Below are positions 1-8,803 of a DNA stretch of 64,000 nucleotides, in pieces. Every line of letters starts with the position of its first letter. Positions within the stretch are counted from its first letter, which is position 1. The DNA lies in contig NZ_JAHBCL010000022.1 of the NCBI RefSeq assembly GCF_018390735.1, positions 1 to 64,000 on the forward strand, written 5' to 3'. Below the pieces are notes generated by a model. That model was not told where the DNA came from and ran no database searches. It saw only the letters and a list, made by a program, of their open reading frames with translations. Position numbers and translations under genes: made by a program. The DNA is from Fusibacter paucivorans (lineage in GTDB: Bacteria; Bacillota; Clostridia; Peptostreptococcales; Acidaminobacteraceae).

Positions 1-201
1 AATGAACTTGGATCGGAAGCTAAGGTCCTTTTTGTCTCAATTTTGGATTCGATTAATTTTTGCATTACGAATCAAAAATCTGGCTGCTGTAATTGGATTC
101 TGATCCGTTCAGCAAGCCCTACTTATTGGAAAATAATTCGAAATAGTGCGCATACGTATAAAATAAAAACGACAACTGTCGACTTTGAGCACAACTGTTG
201 T

Positions 202-230
202 TTGACAAGTAAAGCGGGATTCGCTAGAAT
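202..230 (+). promoter_or_regulatory. SigA-type promoter upstream of the GGDEF/HD-GYP gene
   Basis: TTGACA at 202-207 and TAGAAT at 225-230 are separated by exactly 17 bp, a near-consensus vegetative promoter. Transcription would begin near 237 and run through a terminator-like hairpin at 254-280 before reaching the start codon at 358. The first 200 bases hold no convincing gene: the longest frame lacks a ribosome binding site and resembles no family I know. Confidence 0.7.
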
Positions 231-253
231 AAAATAATAATCATTATCGAAAA

Positions 254-280
254 GCACAGCTTACGGCTGTGCCATTTTTT
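254..280 (+). terminator. Terminator-like hairpin, possible attenuator
   Basis: GCACAGC (254-260) pairs with GCTGTGC (266-272) across a 5-nt loop, and a run of six T follows. It lies only about 20 nt after the predicted start of the 202-230 promoter. It either ends a transcript entering from the left or attenuates the downstream gene. Confidence 0.7.
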
Positions 281-357
281 GTATGCTTGCATCATTGCAA
301 AGCAGTATTTGTGCTTTATGAAGATAATACTGTCTTTGAACGTTTAGGAGCGCCCTA

Positions 358-2907
358 ATGAATCGAGTTGTTAAAACGATCTATGTGACGATTATTGCAT
401 TGTTGGTCGTGTCGCTGTTTATACTTAATGTCAATTATTATAAAGCAGATGCCTATATTGATGAAGAAGTCTCTATGAGGATTTCTCAGGCTTCAGATCG
501 CATTAATAGTGAAATCGATCACTGGGCGATTACGCATCGGACGATTTTAGAAGGTCTTAAAGACGTGATCCAAACGGCAGGGCCTTCAAAAGCTGAAGCA
601 ATAAAAAAACTGTTTATTGAAACCGTTGCTGAAAATCCAACATTTACATCAATCTATTTTGGTATGCCGGATCAAACACTTTGGTTTTCACACGACTGGA
701 CGCCAACGCCTGGTTTCGACCTAACCGTTAGGCCATGGTATGCTGAGGCGGTTGAAGCCGGACATAGTATCTTGACAGAGCCGTTTGAAGATGCTTACAC
801 AGGCGAACCTGTTGTCTGTATTGCCATACCGATCTATTATGAAGACGGAAAGCTGATGGGTGTTTTAAGCGGTGATATTCTCATCGAGACCATTGAAACG
901 GCGCTGGAAGATTTTACTTCTGAAATTGGCGGTGTTTCATACCTCGTCGATTCTGACGACAATAGCATTATTCAGTTTGGTATGATCGATGGTGGTGTTG
1001 GCTTTTCACAGCTTATGCAATATTACGAACAGCTTGATGAATCTAATCGTCAAAATACGAGCCTTGATGCCGTCATCGCTGGAACAGACGGCTTTTTTCT
1101 AAATTATGCAATTAGAGGAACTGATTGGCACTTATTGAGCTTCTCACCGATGACTGCCCATAATGCACATGCCAAAGATCTGAGAATTGCGGTAAGCCTT
1201 CTCATTATTTTGCTCATTGGCACTTTTCTCGCCTTTCTGGCCTTGCAGCGTAAACATGTTGTACAACCCCTTGTAAATCTAGAAAATCAAATTGCGGCAA
1301 TTGATGTTGAATCGTTGTCGGAAACCTATACGATAAACCTTGGCGACAACGGTCTCTTTGAACGCGTCCAAAAACAGATTAATGCACTGTTATACAAAAT
1401 TCAAATGCATGTCGTACAGATCAGTTCAGACAAAGAGGAGCTGCATGCACTCAATGAAGAATTGGAGGCTTCGTTCAGCCAGATGGTAGCGGTAGAGCAG
1501 GAAGTTTCGATGCAGAAACTTAACTTCGAAGCCTTATTTAAAAATTCACCAAATGCCATCGCCATGTTTGATCAGAATCATCGGATTATCGATATTAATA
1601 ATGCATTTGAAACGCTCTTTGGCTATACTTTAAAAGAGGTTTATGGTGTGAACTTGGATGAAGTTGTTGCACAATCAATGGATTCGGAAGCTTTTCTAAG
1701 AACGGAAGATGTTTTTCGAGGCGATTTGGTAGATTTTGAATCGGTTCGGTACAATAAAGAACGAGAGCCGATCGACGTGCGGATCACAGGCGTCTCAATA
1801 AAGTTTGACGGTAAAGTGATTGGTGGATATGGTATTTATACAGATATAACGACCAGTGTTGACAGAGAAAAGCATCTCGATTTTGTCAGTAAACACGACT
1901 ATTTGACGGATGTTTTTAATCGCAGACATTTTGAAGAGGTTATTGCTAAGTGCGACAAAGAATCTGCATTGCCGCTGTCGCTGATTATGGTTGATGTTAA
2001 TGGACTGAAGCTCATAAATGATGCTTTTGGCAATGAAATGGGTGATCGGATGCTCAAGATGACGGCTGATTTTTTAAAAACGCAGGCAGCGGCTGTTGAA
2101 GCCCCGGTGTTTCGGATCGGCGGCGATGAATTTGCCATTGTTTTAGAGCGGACAGAAGGCCATCTGACAGAGCGATTGACGAAAAATATCCGGAAGCTGT
2201 GCAAGACGCAGAAACTTGGAGAGCTTCAACTTTCGCTCGCGATTGGATGGGCAGAGCGGATGTCTCTTGAGATGCCAATGCAGCAAGTGCTGAAAGAAGC
2301 CGAAGATTTCATGTTTAAACATAAACTTAATGAAAATCCAAGTATTCGCGGTAAGACGATTAATACAATCATGAATACACTGCATGAGAAGAGCAAGCGT
2401 GAAGAACAGCATTCTAAGCGCGTGAGCGAGATCAGTTATGCACTGGGAAAGGCCTTGGGCTTAAAGCAGCGTGATTTAGATGCGCTTCGCATGATGGGAC
2501 TTTTACATGATGTCGGCAAGATTGCCATTGACGATAAGATACTCAATAAGGCGGGAAAATTGACGCCGGAAGAATACGAAATCATGAAAAGACACCCTGA
2601 GATTGGTTATCGCATCTTAAGTTCCGTCAATGATCTTTCAGAGATTGCAAGTCACGTATTGGCACATCATGAACGTTGGGACGGCAAAGGCTATCCAAAA
2701 GGGCTTCAGGGGGAAGCGATTCCCTATTTGGCACGTGTTATATCAATTGCCGATGCCTATGATGCCATGACGAGCAACCGCAGTTATCGACAGGGGCTCT
2801 CCGTTGCTGAAGCCATTGACGAATTAAAGCGCTTTTCGGGGATACAGTTTGATCCGGAAATCGTCGACGTTTTTATTCAGCTGATTTTGGAGTGGGAAGA
2901 AGCATGA
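358..2907 (+). CDS. Membrane c-di-GMP signalling protein, dCache-PAS-GGDEF-HD-GYP
   Basis: This 849-residue protein probably senses an extracellular ligand and changes c-di-GMP levels. Residues about 7-27 form a first membrane segment, followed by an extracellular Cache-like region with the RPWY signature near residue 122, a second membrane helix near 280-297, a coiled coil, a PAS domain (about 395-505), a GGDEF domain and an HD-GYP domain. The GGDEF motif is intact at 588-592; no RxxD inhibitory site stands five residues upstream. The HD pair is at 717-718 and GYP at 778-780, so both synthesis and hydrolysis are possible. TAGGAG at 345-350 precedes the ATG. Which activity dominates in the cell cannot be read from sequence. 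Confidence 0.93.
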   Translation: MNRVVKTIYVTIIALLVVSLFILNVNYYKADAYIDEEVSMRISQASDRINSEIDHWAITHRTILEGLKDVIQTAGPSKAEAIKKLFIETVAENPTFTSIYFGMPDQTLWFSHDWTPTPGFDLTVRPWYAEAVEAGHSILTEPFEDAYTGEPVVCIAIPIYYEDGKLMGVLSGDILIETIETALEDFTSEIGGVSYLVDSDDNSIIQFGMIDGGVGFSQLMQYYEQLDESNRQNTSLDAVIAGTDGFFLNYAIRGTDWHLLSFSPMTAHNAHAKDLRIAVSLLIILLIGTFLAFLALQRKHVVQPLVNLENQIAAIDVESLSETYTINLGDNGLFERVQKQINALLYKIQMHVVQISSDKEELHALNEELEASFSQMVAVEQEVSMQKLNFEALFKNSPNAIAMFDQNHRIIDINNAFETLFGYTLKEVYGVNLDEVVAQSMDSEAFLRTEDVFRGDLVDFESVRYNKEREPIDVRITGVSIKFDGKVIGGYGIYTDITTSVDREKHLDFVSKHDYLTDVFNRRHFEEVIAKCDKESALPLSLIMVDVNGLKLINDAFGNEMGDRMLKMTADFLKTQAAAVEAPVFRIGGDEFAIVLERTEGHLTERLTKNIRKLCKTQKLGELQLSLAIGWAERMSLEMPMQQVLKEAEDFMFKHKLNENPSIRGKTINTIMNTLHEKSKREEQHSKRVSEISYALGKALGLKQRDLDALRMMGLLHDVGKIAIDDKILNKAGKLTPEEYEIMKRHPEIGYRILSSVNDLSEIASHVLAHHERWDGKGYPKGLQGEAIPYLARVISIADAYDAMTSNRSYRQGLSVAEAIDELKRFSGIQFDPEIVDVFIQLILEWEEA

Positions 2908-2975
2908 TGTCAAACATCCGCGTGAGGATGACAGCCATGTCGGCAGATAAGTAAATAAATACACAGGTTAGCACT

Positions 2976-3034
2976 AAAAAAGGGCTCATTCATCAGGATG
3001 TGATACATCTTGTTGAACGGTGCCCTTTTATTTT
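2976..3034. terminator. Bidirectional terminator between convergent genes
   Basis: AAAAAAGGGC at the left pairs with GCCCTTTT at 3022-3029, with a further imperfect stem inside. A-runs on the left and T-runs on the right let it serve both the GGDEF/HD-GYP gene (+) and prfC (-). Confidence 0.75.
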
Positions 3035-3044
3035 AGGAACCCTA

Positions 3045-4646
3045 TTAATAAAGTGATGTCTCATGCAGGATGAGCCCCTTGTTGCGGTCGATGAGCTGAT
3101 TGATGGACCATTCGTTCTGAAAGAGTAAGACTGGCTGTTCCAGATCATTTTGAACCAGCAGTGTATCCATGGTAATGGAAAACTTATCTGGATTAAAAGT
3201 CTTTGGATCAATCCATCGAATATAGCGATAAGAAAGCGTTTGGATGAGCATATCGACATTGTATTCATGTTTTAATCGGTACTCGAGAACCTCAAATTGA
3301 AGAACGCCAACGACGCCGACGATTAGTTCTTCCACACCGATGTTCGGCCGTTTATAGACTTGAATGGTCCCTTCTTCCGAAAGCTGCTGAATACCTTTCA
3401 GGAATTGCTTCCGTTTAAGCGAATTCTTGATGGTCACTTTTGCAAAATGCTCAGGCGCAAAAGAGGGAATACCCTGAAAAGCCATGGTCGTGCTCTTTTC
3501 GCTCAGTGTATCGCCTATATTGAAAATGCCCGGATCGTGAAGACCGATAATATCGCCCGGATATGCTGTCTCAACGATGATGCGGTCCTGCGCGAGAAAT
3601 TGCTGTGGCTGTGCAAGCTTGATTTTTTTGCCGGAGCGAATATGATTAACTGTCATGCCTTTTTCGAACTTGCCGGAACAAATTCTGAGGAAGGCAATAC
3701 GATCGCGATGTGCGGGATTCATGTTTGCCTGAATCTTGAAGATAAAGCCCGTTAAATCTTCAGATGTCGGCGAAATTTCACCCTCGTTGCTCTCGCGAGG
3801 CCGCGGCGGCAACGACATTTTCAAGAAATCTTGCAGAAACGGTTCAACGCCGAAGTTGGTCAATGCGCTTCCGAAAAAGACAGGTGTCAAATCGCCGGCG
3901 TGAATGCGTTCTAAATCGTAGGCATCACCAGCGACATCAAGCAGTTCTATATCGCCAAGCAATTGCTGATGCAGGGAGGTACCAAGCAGTTCTTCAAATT
4001 TTGGATCATCCAAATCCCCGGCGATCGTTTTGGTTTTGCTCTGACCGTGATTGCCCTCGCCAAATAGTTCAATTTGACTCTTTTGACGATTGTAAACACC
4101 TTTAAAGTGTTTGCCGGCACCAATTGGCCAATTGATGGGACACGACCGAATATCGAGAACTTTTTCGATATCTTCAATGAGTTCGAAGGGATCAAGACCT
4201 TGGCGGTCCATTTTATTAATAAAGGTAAAAATAGGAATGCCGCGCATTTTGCAGACGTGAAAAAGTTTCTTGGTCTGCGCTTCGACGCCTTTGGCACTGT
4301 CGATAACCATGACGGCACAATCAGCTGCCATCAAGGTACGATAGGTGTCTTCACTAAAGTCCTGATGCCCAGGGGTATCCAATATATTAATACAGCAATG
4401 ATCGTATTCAAATTGAAGAACACTCGACGTAACGGAAATGCCCCGTTGCTTTTCGATTTCCATCCAGTCTGAGACGGCATACTTTTGAGCGCGTCTGGAT
4501 TTGACAGATCCCGCTTCACGAATAGCACCGCCAAAGAGCAGAAATTTTTCTGTAAGGGTTGTCTTACCGGCATCGGGGTGGGATATAATCGCAAAAGTCC
4601 TTCTGCGGGTAACTTCGTTTGCGATTTGTTTTAACTTTTCAGACAT
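3045..4646 (-). CDS. prfC: Peptide chain release factor 3
   Basis: RF3 is a cytoplasmic translational GTPase that recycles RF1/RF2 from the ribosome after termination. The 533 residues match the usual RF3 length. Visible GTPase motifs are SHPDAGKT at 22-29 (G1), the DTPGH G3 motif at 90-94 and NKMD at 144-147. The N-terminal RRRTFAIISHPDAGKT context and the long insert after the G domain separate it from EF-G and tetracycline-protection proteins. GAGGT stands shortly upstream of the ATG. It appears monocistronic, ending at a bidirectional terminator. No frameshift or missing key residue is seen. Confidence 0.96.
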   Translation of the reverse strand: MSEKLKQIANEVTRRRTFAIISHPDAGKTTLTEKFLLFGGAIREAGSVKSRRAQKYAVSDWMEIEKQRGISVTSSVLQFEYDHCCINILDTPGHQDFSEDTYRTLMAADCAVMVIDSAKGVEAQTKKLFHVCKMRGIPIFTFINKMDRQGLDPFELIEDIEKVLDIRSCPINWPIGAGKHFKGVYNRQKSQIELFGEGNHGQSKTKTIAGDLDDPKFEELLGTSLHQQLLGDIELLDVAGDAYDLERIHAGDLTPVFFGSALTNFGVEPFLQDFLKMSLPPRPRESNEGEISPTSEDLTGFIFKIQANMNPAHRDRIAFLRICSGKFEKGMTVNHIRSGKKIKLAQPQQFLAQDRIIVETAYPGDIIGLHDPGIFNIGDTLSEKSTTMAFQGIPSFAPEHFAKVTIKNSLKRKQFLKGIQQLSEEGTIQVYKRPNIGVEELIVGVVGVLQFEVLEYRLKHEYNVDMLIQTLSYRYIRWIDPKTFNPDKFSITMDTLLVQNDLEQPVLLFQNEWSINQLIDRNKGLILHETSLY

Positions 4647-4752
4647 ATTAACCTCAAATTTCTAATAAAGTGTAAGTGCAACCTTATAAAGGGTATCGCG
4701 TAATGCTATACCTGTCAATATAATTTTTGTTTATTTTTAGAGAATTAAAGTA

Positions 4753-4780
4753 GCGCACAAGGTCATTGTGGTGCTATAAT
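4753..4780 (+). promoter_or_regulatory. Palindrome abutting a TATAAT box
   Basis: GCGCACAA (4753-4760) and TTGTGGTGC (4766-4774) form an imperfect palindrome immediately upstream of a perfect TATAAT at 4775-4780. No good -35 box is present, so the palindrome may bind a regulator of the acetyltransferase gene at 4870. This is an inference from position only. Confidence 0.4.
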
Positions 4781-4869
4781 CTCATTGATTGCTGTAAGAA
4801 AAGCCGTGAGGTGTGAAGGGGGCAATTATCGTACGACAAATTCATCAATAGAGTACAGAGGTGACGCAG

Positions 4870-5325
4870 ATGGCCTATGGATTTTCATTGCTCAATATTC
4901 AGCAGGTGAGGGTTATTTCACGCTGGATGATGTCAAAGGCAGAAGGCAAGGTTGATATGAGCGCGTATATTAAAAGTTATGAACGTGGTGACAAAGTGCT
5001 TAAGGGCCCCGGAAACTGTCTGGGGTATGCCGTGTTGGATGAGGCATCGCAGCTAATTGGTTTATTTGAGTATTATCGCCGCGGCAAAGATTTTGAAATT
5101 GGATTGGCTTTAACACCAGCACTACGCGGCAAAGGAAAAGGCTATGCTTTTATTGAAGCGGGCATTCTATTTGGCGAAAAAATTTTTCCGGAAGCCCATG
5201 CAGTGATGCTTGAAGTAAAAAAGAGCAATCGCGTTGCAATAAAGCTCTATCGACAATTGGGATTTTTAGAAATTAAGGACCTTAAGAGTGATATTCGCAT
5301 GAAGAAAGTACTAAAAAAAGATTAG
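4870..5325 (+). CDS. GNAT family N-acetyltransferase
   Basis: This protein of about 151 residues should transfer an acetyl group from acetyl-CoA to an amine. The acetyl-CoA pyrophosphate-binding loop RGKGKG is visible in the middle of the chain, followed by the typical strand-helix with [14 protein letters not shown] near the C-terminus. ATG 4870 is preferred because AGAGGTG at 4857-4863 sits six bases before it; a GTG at 4861 lies inside that ribosome binding site and is unlikely. The substrate cannot be assigned. It is followed after 44 bases by a chemoreceptor gene on the same strand, so the two may be cotranscribed. Confidence 0.85.
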   Translation: MAYGFSLLNIQQVRVISRWMMSKAEGKVDMSAYIKSYERGDKVLKGPGNCLGYAVLDEASQLIGLFEYYRRGKDFEIGLALTPALRGKGKGYAFIEAGILFGEKIFPEAHAVMLEVKKSNRVAIKLYRQLGFLEIKDLKSDIRMKKVLKKD

Positions 5326-5369
5326 AAGGCACAAAATGGGATATGACTATCTTGAAAGGGGGATGGTTT

Positions 5370-7679
5370 ATGCTGAAATCCATACAGAGCCGGCTTATCT
5401 TTTCGGGCATTCTGTTTGTTGCCTTATTTTACGCAAGTATTTTGTTTACATTCAGCATTTTAGAAGAACAGGAACAGGATGCGCTACTGGTTAATATATC
5501 AGGACGCCAGCGTATGCTCAGCCAGCGAATAAGTAAAAATCTATTGCTCCTGCACAGTGATTTTTTAGATGAAGCTTCAAAAGAATCTGTGCAGGCAGAA
5601 GTAACGGGTGCCATGACGCTCTTTGATGAGACGCTTAAAGGGTTTGAAGAGGGCGGCGAAGTCACTGACACAGATGGGACGCGTTCGGCGATCAAACCAT
5701 TAGTGGGTTTTGAAAGTTATTTAGAGGAAATTAGAAACATCTGGACGCCGTTTAAGAGATCGGCTGTTCAGCTCATTGAAGCGGATGATTCGGCGGCACT
5801 TCATTACATATACGAAAACAATAATGCGTTGCTCGCAAAATCCAATAGCCTTGTCACCGCTCTTCAAAGCAGTGCGCAGGTAAAAGTGGCACACCTTAAG
5901 CGATTTCAGATCACATTTGGGATATTATCGCTGGTTTTATTTGTCATTGTCATCAGCATTTTGAAAAAATTTGTCATTCGTCCGATATCAGAAATTGATT
6001 CGGCGCTAAAAGAAGTTGCTAAAGGCAATTATACGGTTCATATCGAACATGGGAGCGACGATGAAATTGGAAGACTGGTGAAATCGCTCAATCAGGTTTT
6101 GACGCATATCAACAAGAGCGCTGCGCAATTGTTGGCGCTTTCACAAGGAGAGGCGGTTACCAAAGCGGTCGATGTACTCGAGACGGATACGCTGAGCTTA
6201 GCGCAAAATGCATTGATTGACAATGTTGATGCGCTATTTACGGAAATAAATATGGTATCGCTTTCTGTGGCAAAGGGTGCGCTGAGTGATAGAACCGAAA
6301 TCGTGAAATTTGAAGGTCGATGGCGAGCCTTGCTCGAACAGGTCAATCAAATTTTAGATCAGTATGAAATGCCCATTAAGGAAATCATTCATATGGGTGA
6401 AGCGCTTTCGGTTGGTCAGTTGGATGTGACAGTACAAGAAGCGTATGAAGGTGACTTTAAGGTATTGATGCAGAGTCTGCTTCAAATAAAAGAATCAGTA
6501 GAAAGTCTTATTCAGGAAATTAAACTGCTTATCCATGCGGCAGAAATGGGCGATTTGAAAGCGCGAAGTGATAGCCGTGTGCTGCGCGGCGAATATCGAA
6601 TGGCGCTTGACAACATCAATTGTCTGCTCGATCTCATTATTAAACCGATTAATGAATCAGCTGCGGTTCTCGGCAATATTGCTACCGGACAGTTTGATCG
6701 TCGCGTTGAAGGCGATTACAGGGGTGATCATGCGATTATCAAAGATGCGTTGAATGATACAGTCAATAGCATGAAACTCGTTCTGAATGATCTAACGTCA
6801 CAGATGAGCTATATGGCAACGGGTGATTATACAAAACGCATTGACTCGGGTTATCTTGGTGAATGGGCTGACTTAAAGACAGCTTATAATCAAACGGTCG
6901 GCAGTGTTCGATATGTGCTCAATCAAACGCGTGATTCTTCAAGAGCAGTTGATGGCGCCGCTGAAAGTTTAGGGGTATTAAGTCATGAATTGTCTCAGGC
7001 GTCTACAGAGCAGAGTGCCTCAATTCGTGATATCATGCAGTCAGTTGACGGTTTTGCTAATCAGATCCACAACAATGCCACCAATACGGCAAAAGCAAAC
7101 GAACTGATTAAGCAAGTGGATACCAAAACGGAAATCTGCAATCAGAGTATGCTTGGATTAGAGCAGTCTATGCAAAAGCTATCTGAATCGTCAGCGGCTA
7201 TTTTAAAACTCGGTTCCGTGATCAACGAAATTTCACTTCAAACGAATTTGCTGGCGCTTAATGCCGCGGTTGAAGCAGCCAGGGCCGGTGAGCACGGGAA
7301 GGGCTTTGCCGTCGTTGCAGAAGAAGTTCGGAATCTCGCTGTCCGAAGTGCGGCATCTGTTGAAGAGACGACAGCGCTGGTCGAACAGTCACTTGTCGAT
7401 ATCAAGACGAGCAAGCTTAAAACGGGAGAGACTGCTGAAGATTTACGTGCGATACAGGCGGATATGCAGCGCGTAACCAGTCTGATTGAAGAAATCAAGC
7501 GCACGTCACAAATGCAGTCGGATACGAGTCAGCAGATTCTTTCAGGTATTGAACAGATTTCCATTGCAACAGATATTAGTTCCAAGACAGCTGAAAAGAC
7601 GGCAAATGCTTCGGAGTCGCTTATCCGGCAATCAGAGAAAATGAGTGAACTCATGGGACAGTTCATACTTGATTCATAA
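5370..7679 (+). CDS. Methyl-accepting chemotaxis protein, PilJ-type sensor with stacked HAMP repeats
   Basis: This 769-residue chemoreceptor would sit in the inner membrane and signal to CheA/CheW. Its first membrane helix is followed by a PilJ/NarX-like four-helix sensor carrying [10 protein letters not shown], then a second helix, a canonical HAMP domain, and about 300 residues of repeated HAMP-like units (for example the related stretches [13 protein letters not shown] and [13 protein letters not shown]). The methyl-accepting hairpin follows, with its conserved tip near residues 619-655 ([20 protein letters not shown]). No C-terminal CheR-binding pentapeptide is seen. The ATG at 5370 has AAAGGGGG at 5355-5362; an earlier in-frame ATG lacks one. 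No other chemotaxis genes are nearby. Confidence 0.92.
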   Translation: MLKSIQSRLIFSGILFVALFYASILFTFSILEEQEQDALLVNISGRQRMLSQRISKNLLLLHSDFLDEASKESVQAEVTGAMTLFDETLKGFEEGGEVTDTDGTRSAIKPLVGFESYLEEIRNIWTPFKRSAVQLIEADDSAALHYIYENNNALLAKSNSLVTALQSSAQVKVAHLKRFQITFGILSLVLFVIVISILKKFVIRPISEIDSALKEVAKGNYTVHIEHGSDDEIGRLVKSLNQVLTHINKSAAQLLALSQGEAVTKAVDVLETDTLSLAQNALIDNVDALFTEINMVSLSVAKGALSDRTEIVKFEGRWRALLEQVNQILDQYEMPIKEIIHMGEALSVGQLDVTVQEAYEGDFKVLMQSLLQIKESVESLIQEIKLLIHAAEMGDLKARSDSRVLRGEYRMALDNINCLLDLIIKPINESAAVLGNIATGQFDRRVEGDYRGDHAIIKDALNDTVNSMKLVLNDLTSQMSYMATGDYTKRIDSGYLGEWADLKTAYNQTVGSVRYVLNQTRDSSRAVDGAAESLGVLSHELSQASTEQSASIRDIMQSVDGFANQIHNNATNTAKANELIKQVDTKTEICNQSMLGLEQSMQKLSESSAAILKLGSVINEISLQTNLLALNAAVEAARAGEHGKGFAVVAEEVRNLAVRSAASVEETTALVEQSLVDIKTSKLKTGETAEDLRAIQADMQRVTSLIEEIKRTSQMQSDTSQQILSGIEQISIATDISSKTAEKTANASESLIRQSEKMSELMGQFILDS

Positions 7680-7746
7680 GCTTTTAGCATCGCTGCTTTA
7701 CGGTTCAATCAACGGAAAGATTTATAAAGTGTATTGTTTAATTTAA

Positions 7747-7773
7747 AACCCGGCATTTTTGAAATGCCGGGTT
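7747..7773. terminator. Bidirectional terminator
   Basis: AACCCGGCATT (7747-7757) pairs perfectly with AATGCCGGGTT (7763-7773). On the minus strand a T-rich tail follows. It separates the chemoreceptor gene from the convergent rhodanese gene. Confidence 0.75.
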
Positions 7774-7831
7774 AATGTTTAGCGGATTGTTTAAAATCTG
7801 CAATGCAATATGAATTGATTGATGATGTGGC

Positions 7832-8197
7832 CTAACCTCTGTAAGCGGCAATGCCGCCGCGAAGGTTGATGACGTCTGCCATACCGACCTTGCTGAGTAC
7901 TTTGCATGCTTTAATGCTTCTGCTGCCTGAGGCACACATGACGACGACGGGTTTATCCGGTGTGATTTCTTTTAATCGACTGCGGATCTGATCCAGTGGA
8001 ATGTTTTTAAAACCTTTGACATGATGCTGTTTATACTCTTCTGAGGTTCGGACATCAATAAGCTGAAGCCCCTTTTTATTTTTTGAAAGCATGGATTCGA
8101 GTTCAGTACCAGTTACCATTTTAATGTTTCGTGTCGACCACTTCTGATAGAGCAGATAGAGTATGATGGCGATGACGACTGCGATAATATTATACAT
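7832..8197 (-). CDS. Membrane-anchored rhodanese-like sulfurtransferase
   Basis: A 121-residue protein with one N-terminal membrane helix (about 3-17) and a single rhodanese domain facing the cytoplasm or membrane surface. The catalytic loop CASGSRS has its cysteine at position 88, as in active persulfide-forming rhodaneses; LIDVRTSEEY is the usual preceding motif. ATG 8197 is chosen because GGGAGG stands nine bases upstream; longer in-frame starts would run through the promoter. The promoter region contains a CsoR/CstR-like operator (8220-8241), which fits a role in sulfane-sulfur handling. Its natural sulfur donor and acceptor are not evident. Confidence 0.88.
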   Translation of the reverse strand: MYNIIAVVIAIILYLLYQKWSTRNIKMVTGTELESMLSKNKKGLQLIDVRTSEEYKQHHVKGFKNIPLDQIRSRLKEITPDKPVVVMCASGSRSIKACKVLSKVGMADVINLRGGIAAYRG

Positions 8198-8219
8198 AAG
8201 TGATGCCTCCCAATTTATT

Positions 8220-8241
8220 ATACCCCCCTGCATAGGGGTAT
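8220..8241 (-). promoter_or_regulatory. CsoR/CstR-like operator at the rhodanese promoter
   Basis: On the minus strand the site reads ATACCCC, a short A/T-containing centre, then GGGGGGTAT, and runs directly into TATAAT. This pattern of C-run and G-run flanked by ATA/TAT is the known operator form of the CsoR/CstR repressor family. It covers the -10/spacer region of the rhodanese promoter. A near copy occurs at 26242-26262. No csoR or cstR gene is in the window. Confidence 0.6.
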
Positions 8242-8296
8242 GGTTATCATAACACTTTTTTGCTTGTTTGAAAAGGATAACATTAAAAATAGGGAA

Positions 8297-8326
8297 CAAA
8301 AAAGACCTTTGAATTGAATCAAAGGC
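8297..8326 (-). terminator. Terminator of the antiporter/PII-like operon
   Basis: On the minus strand CCTTTGA and TCAAAGG form a stem followed by TTTTTT. It ends the leftward transcript of the genes at 8428-9976 before the rhodanese promoter. Confidence 0.7.
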
Positions 8327-8427
8327 CATTTTGAATGAAAGTAACAAAAGTTGTGTTATACGGTTGAAAAAATTGCATCATTTTGGTGAAAGATCAGCTG
8401 AAGACTGTTATGCAATTTCCCTTGTTG

Positions 8428-8790
8428 TTAATTTTCGAGATTTTCAAGTTTAAAACCGTGACATTCGACGACGGGTACGACAAAGATAAAGCCGATTCCC
8501 CCTTTATTGAGTTCGTCCATGCGCAGTTCTTTTTTGATGAGCGATACAGCTTTGTTCAGTTTTTCCTCATCGCGAATAACGCTGATAATAGTCTTGTTGT
8601 ATGGTTTGTCGCCGTCAACCAATTTTCGAAGGCCGGCAAAGACGGGGATGTTAATATTGTTTTCTAAAAGTACTTTGCCCATGCCGATGCTGTCAAGTGT
8701 GGTTGCACCGCAGCCGACTTCAAAAAAAATGTTGTGTATGGCCTCCAACTTGGAAAGATCATTTAGAATTAGAAACAATGCGTAATTCAT
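8428..8790 (-). CDS. PII-like small regulatory protein
   Basis: A 120-residue cytoplasmic protein with an alternating strand-helix pattern resembling the PII/PII-like trimeric signalling fold: an N-terminal ALFLILNDL strand, a long T-loop-like middle, and a C-terminal GFIFVVPVVECHG strand. ATG 8790 has GGAGG six bases upstream, and the antiporter gene ends 13 bases before it, so the two are cotranscribed. By analogy with PII-like proteins paired with transporters, it may gate the antiporter in response to a nucleotide or ion. The family call is based on pattern and neighbour; ligand unknown. Confidence 0.6.
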   Translation of the reverse strand: MNYALFLILNDLSKLEAIHNIFFEVGCGATTLDSIGMGKVLLENNINIPVFAGLRKLVDGDKPYNKTIISVIRDEEKLNKAVSLIKKELRMDELNKGGIGFIFVVPVVECHGFKLENLEN

Positions 8791-8803
8791 GGGAACCTCC
8801 ATC

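Noticed and set aside
43-237. 64-codon frame from a TTG start
   Set aside because: No ribosome binding site, no recognisable family, and it overlaps the promoter at 202-230.
3360-4472. Several plus-strand frames opposite prfC
   Set aside because: They are shadows of an intact, well-recognised gene.
4861-4869. GTG start for the acetyltransferase
   Set aside because: The codon is part of the AGAGGTG ribosome binding site of ATG 4870.
8198-8347. Longer rhodanese start
   Set aside because: It would place the promoter, operator and ribosome binding site inside the coding region.
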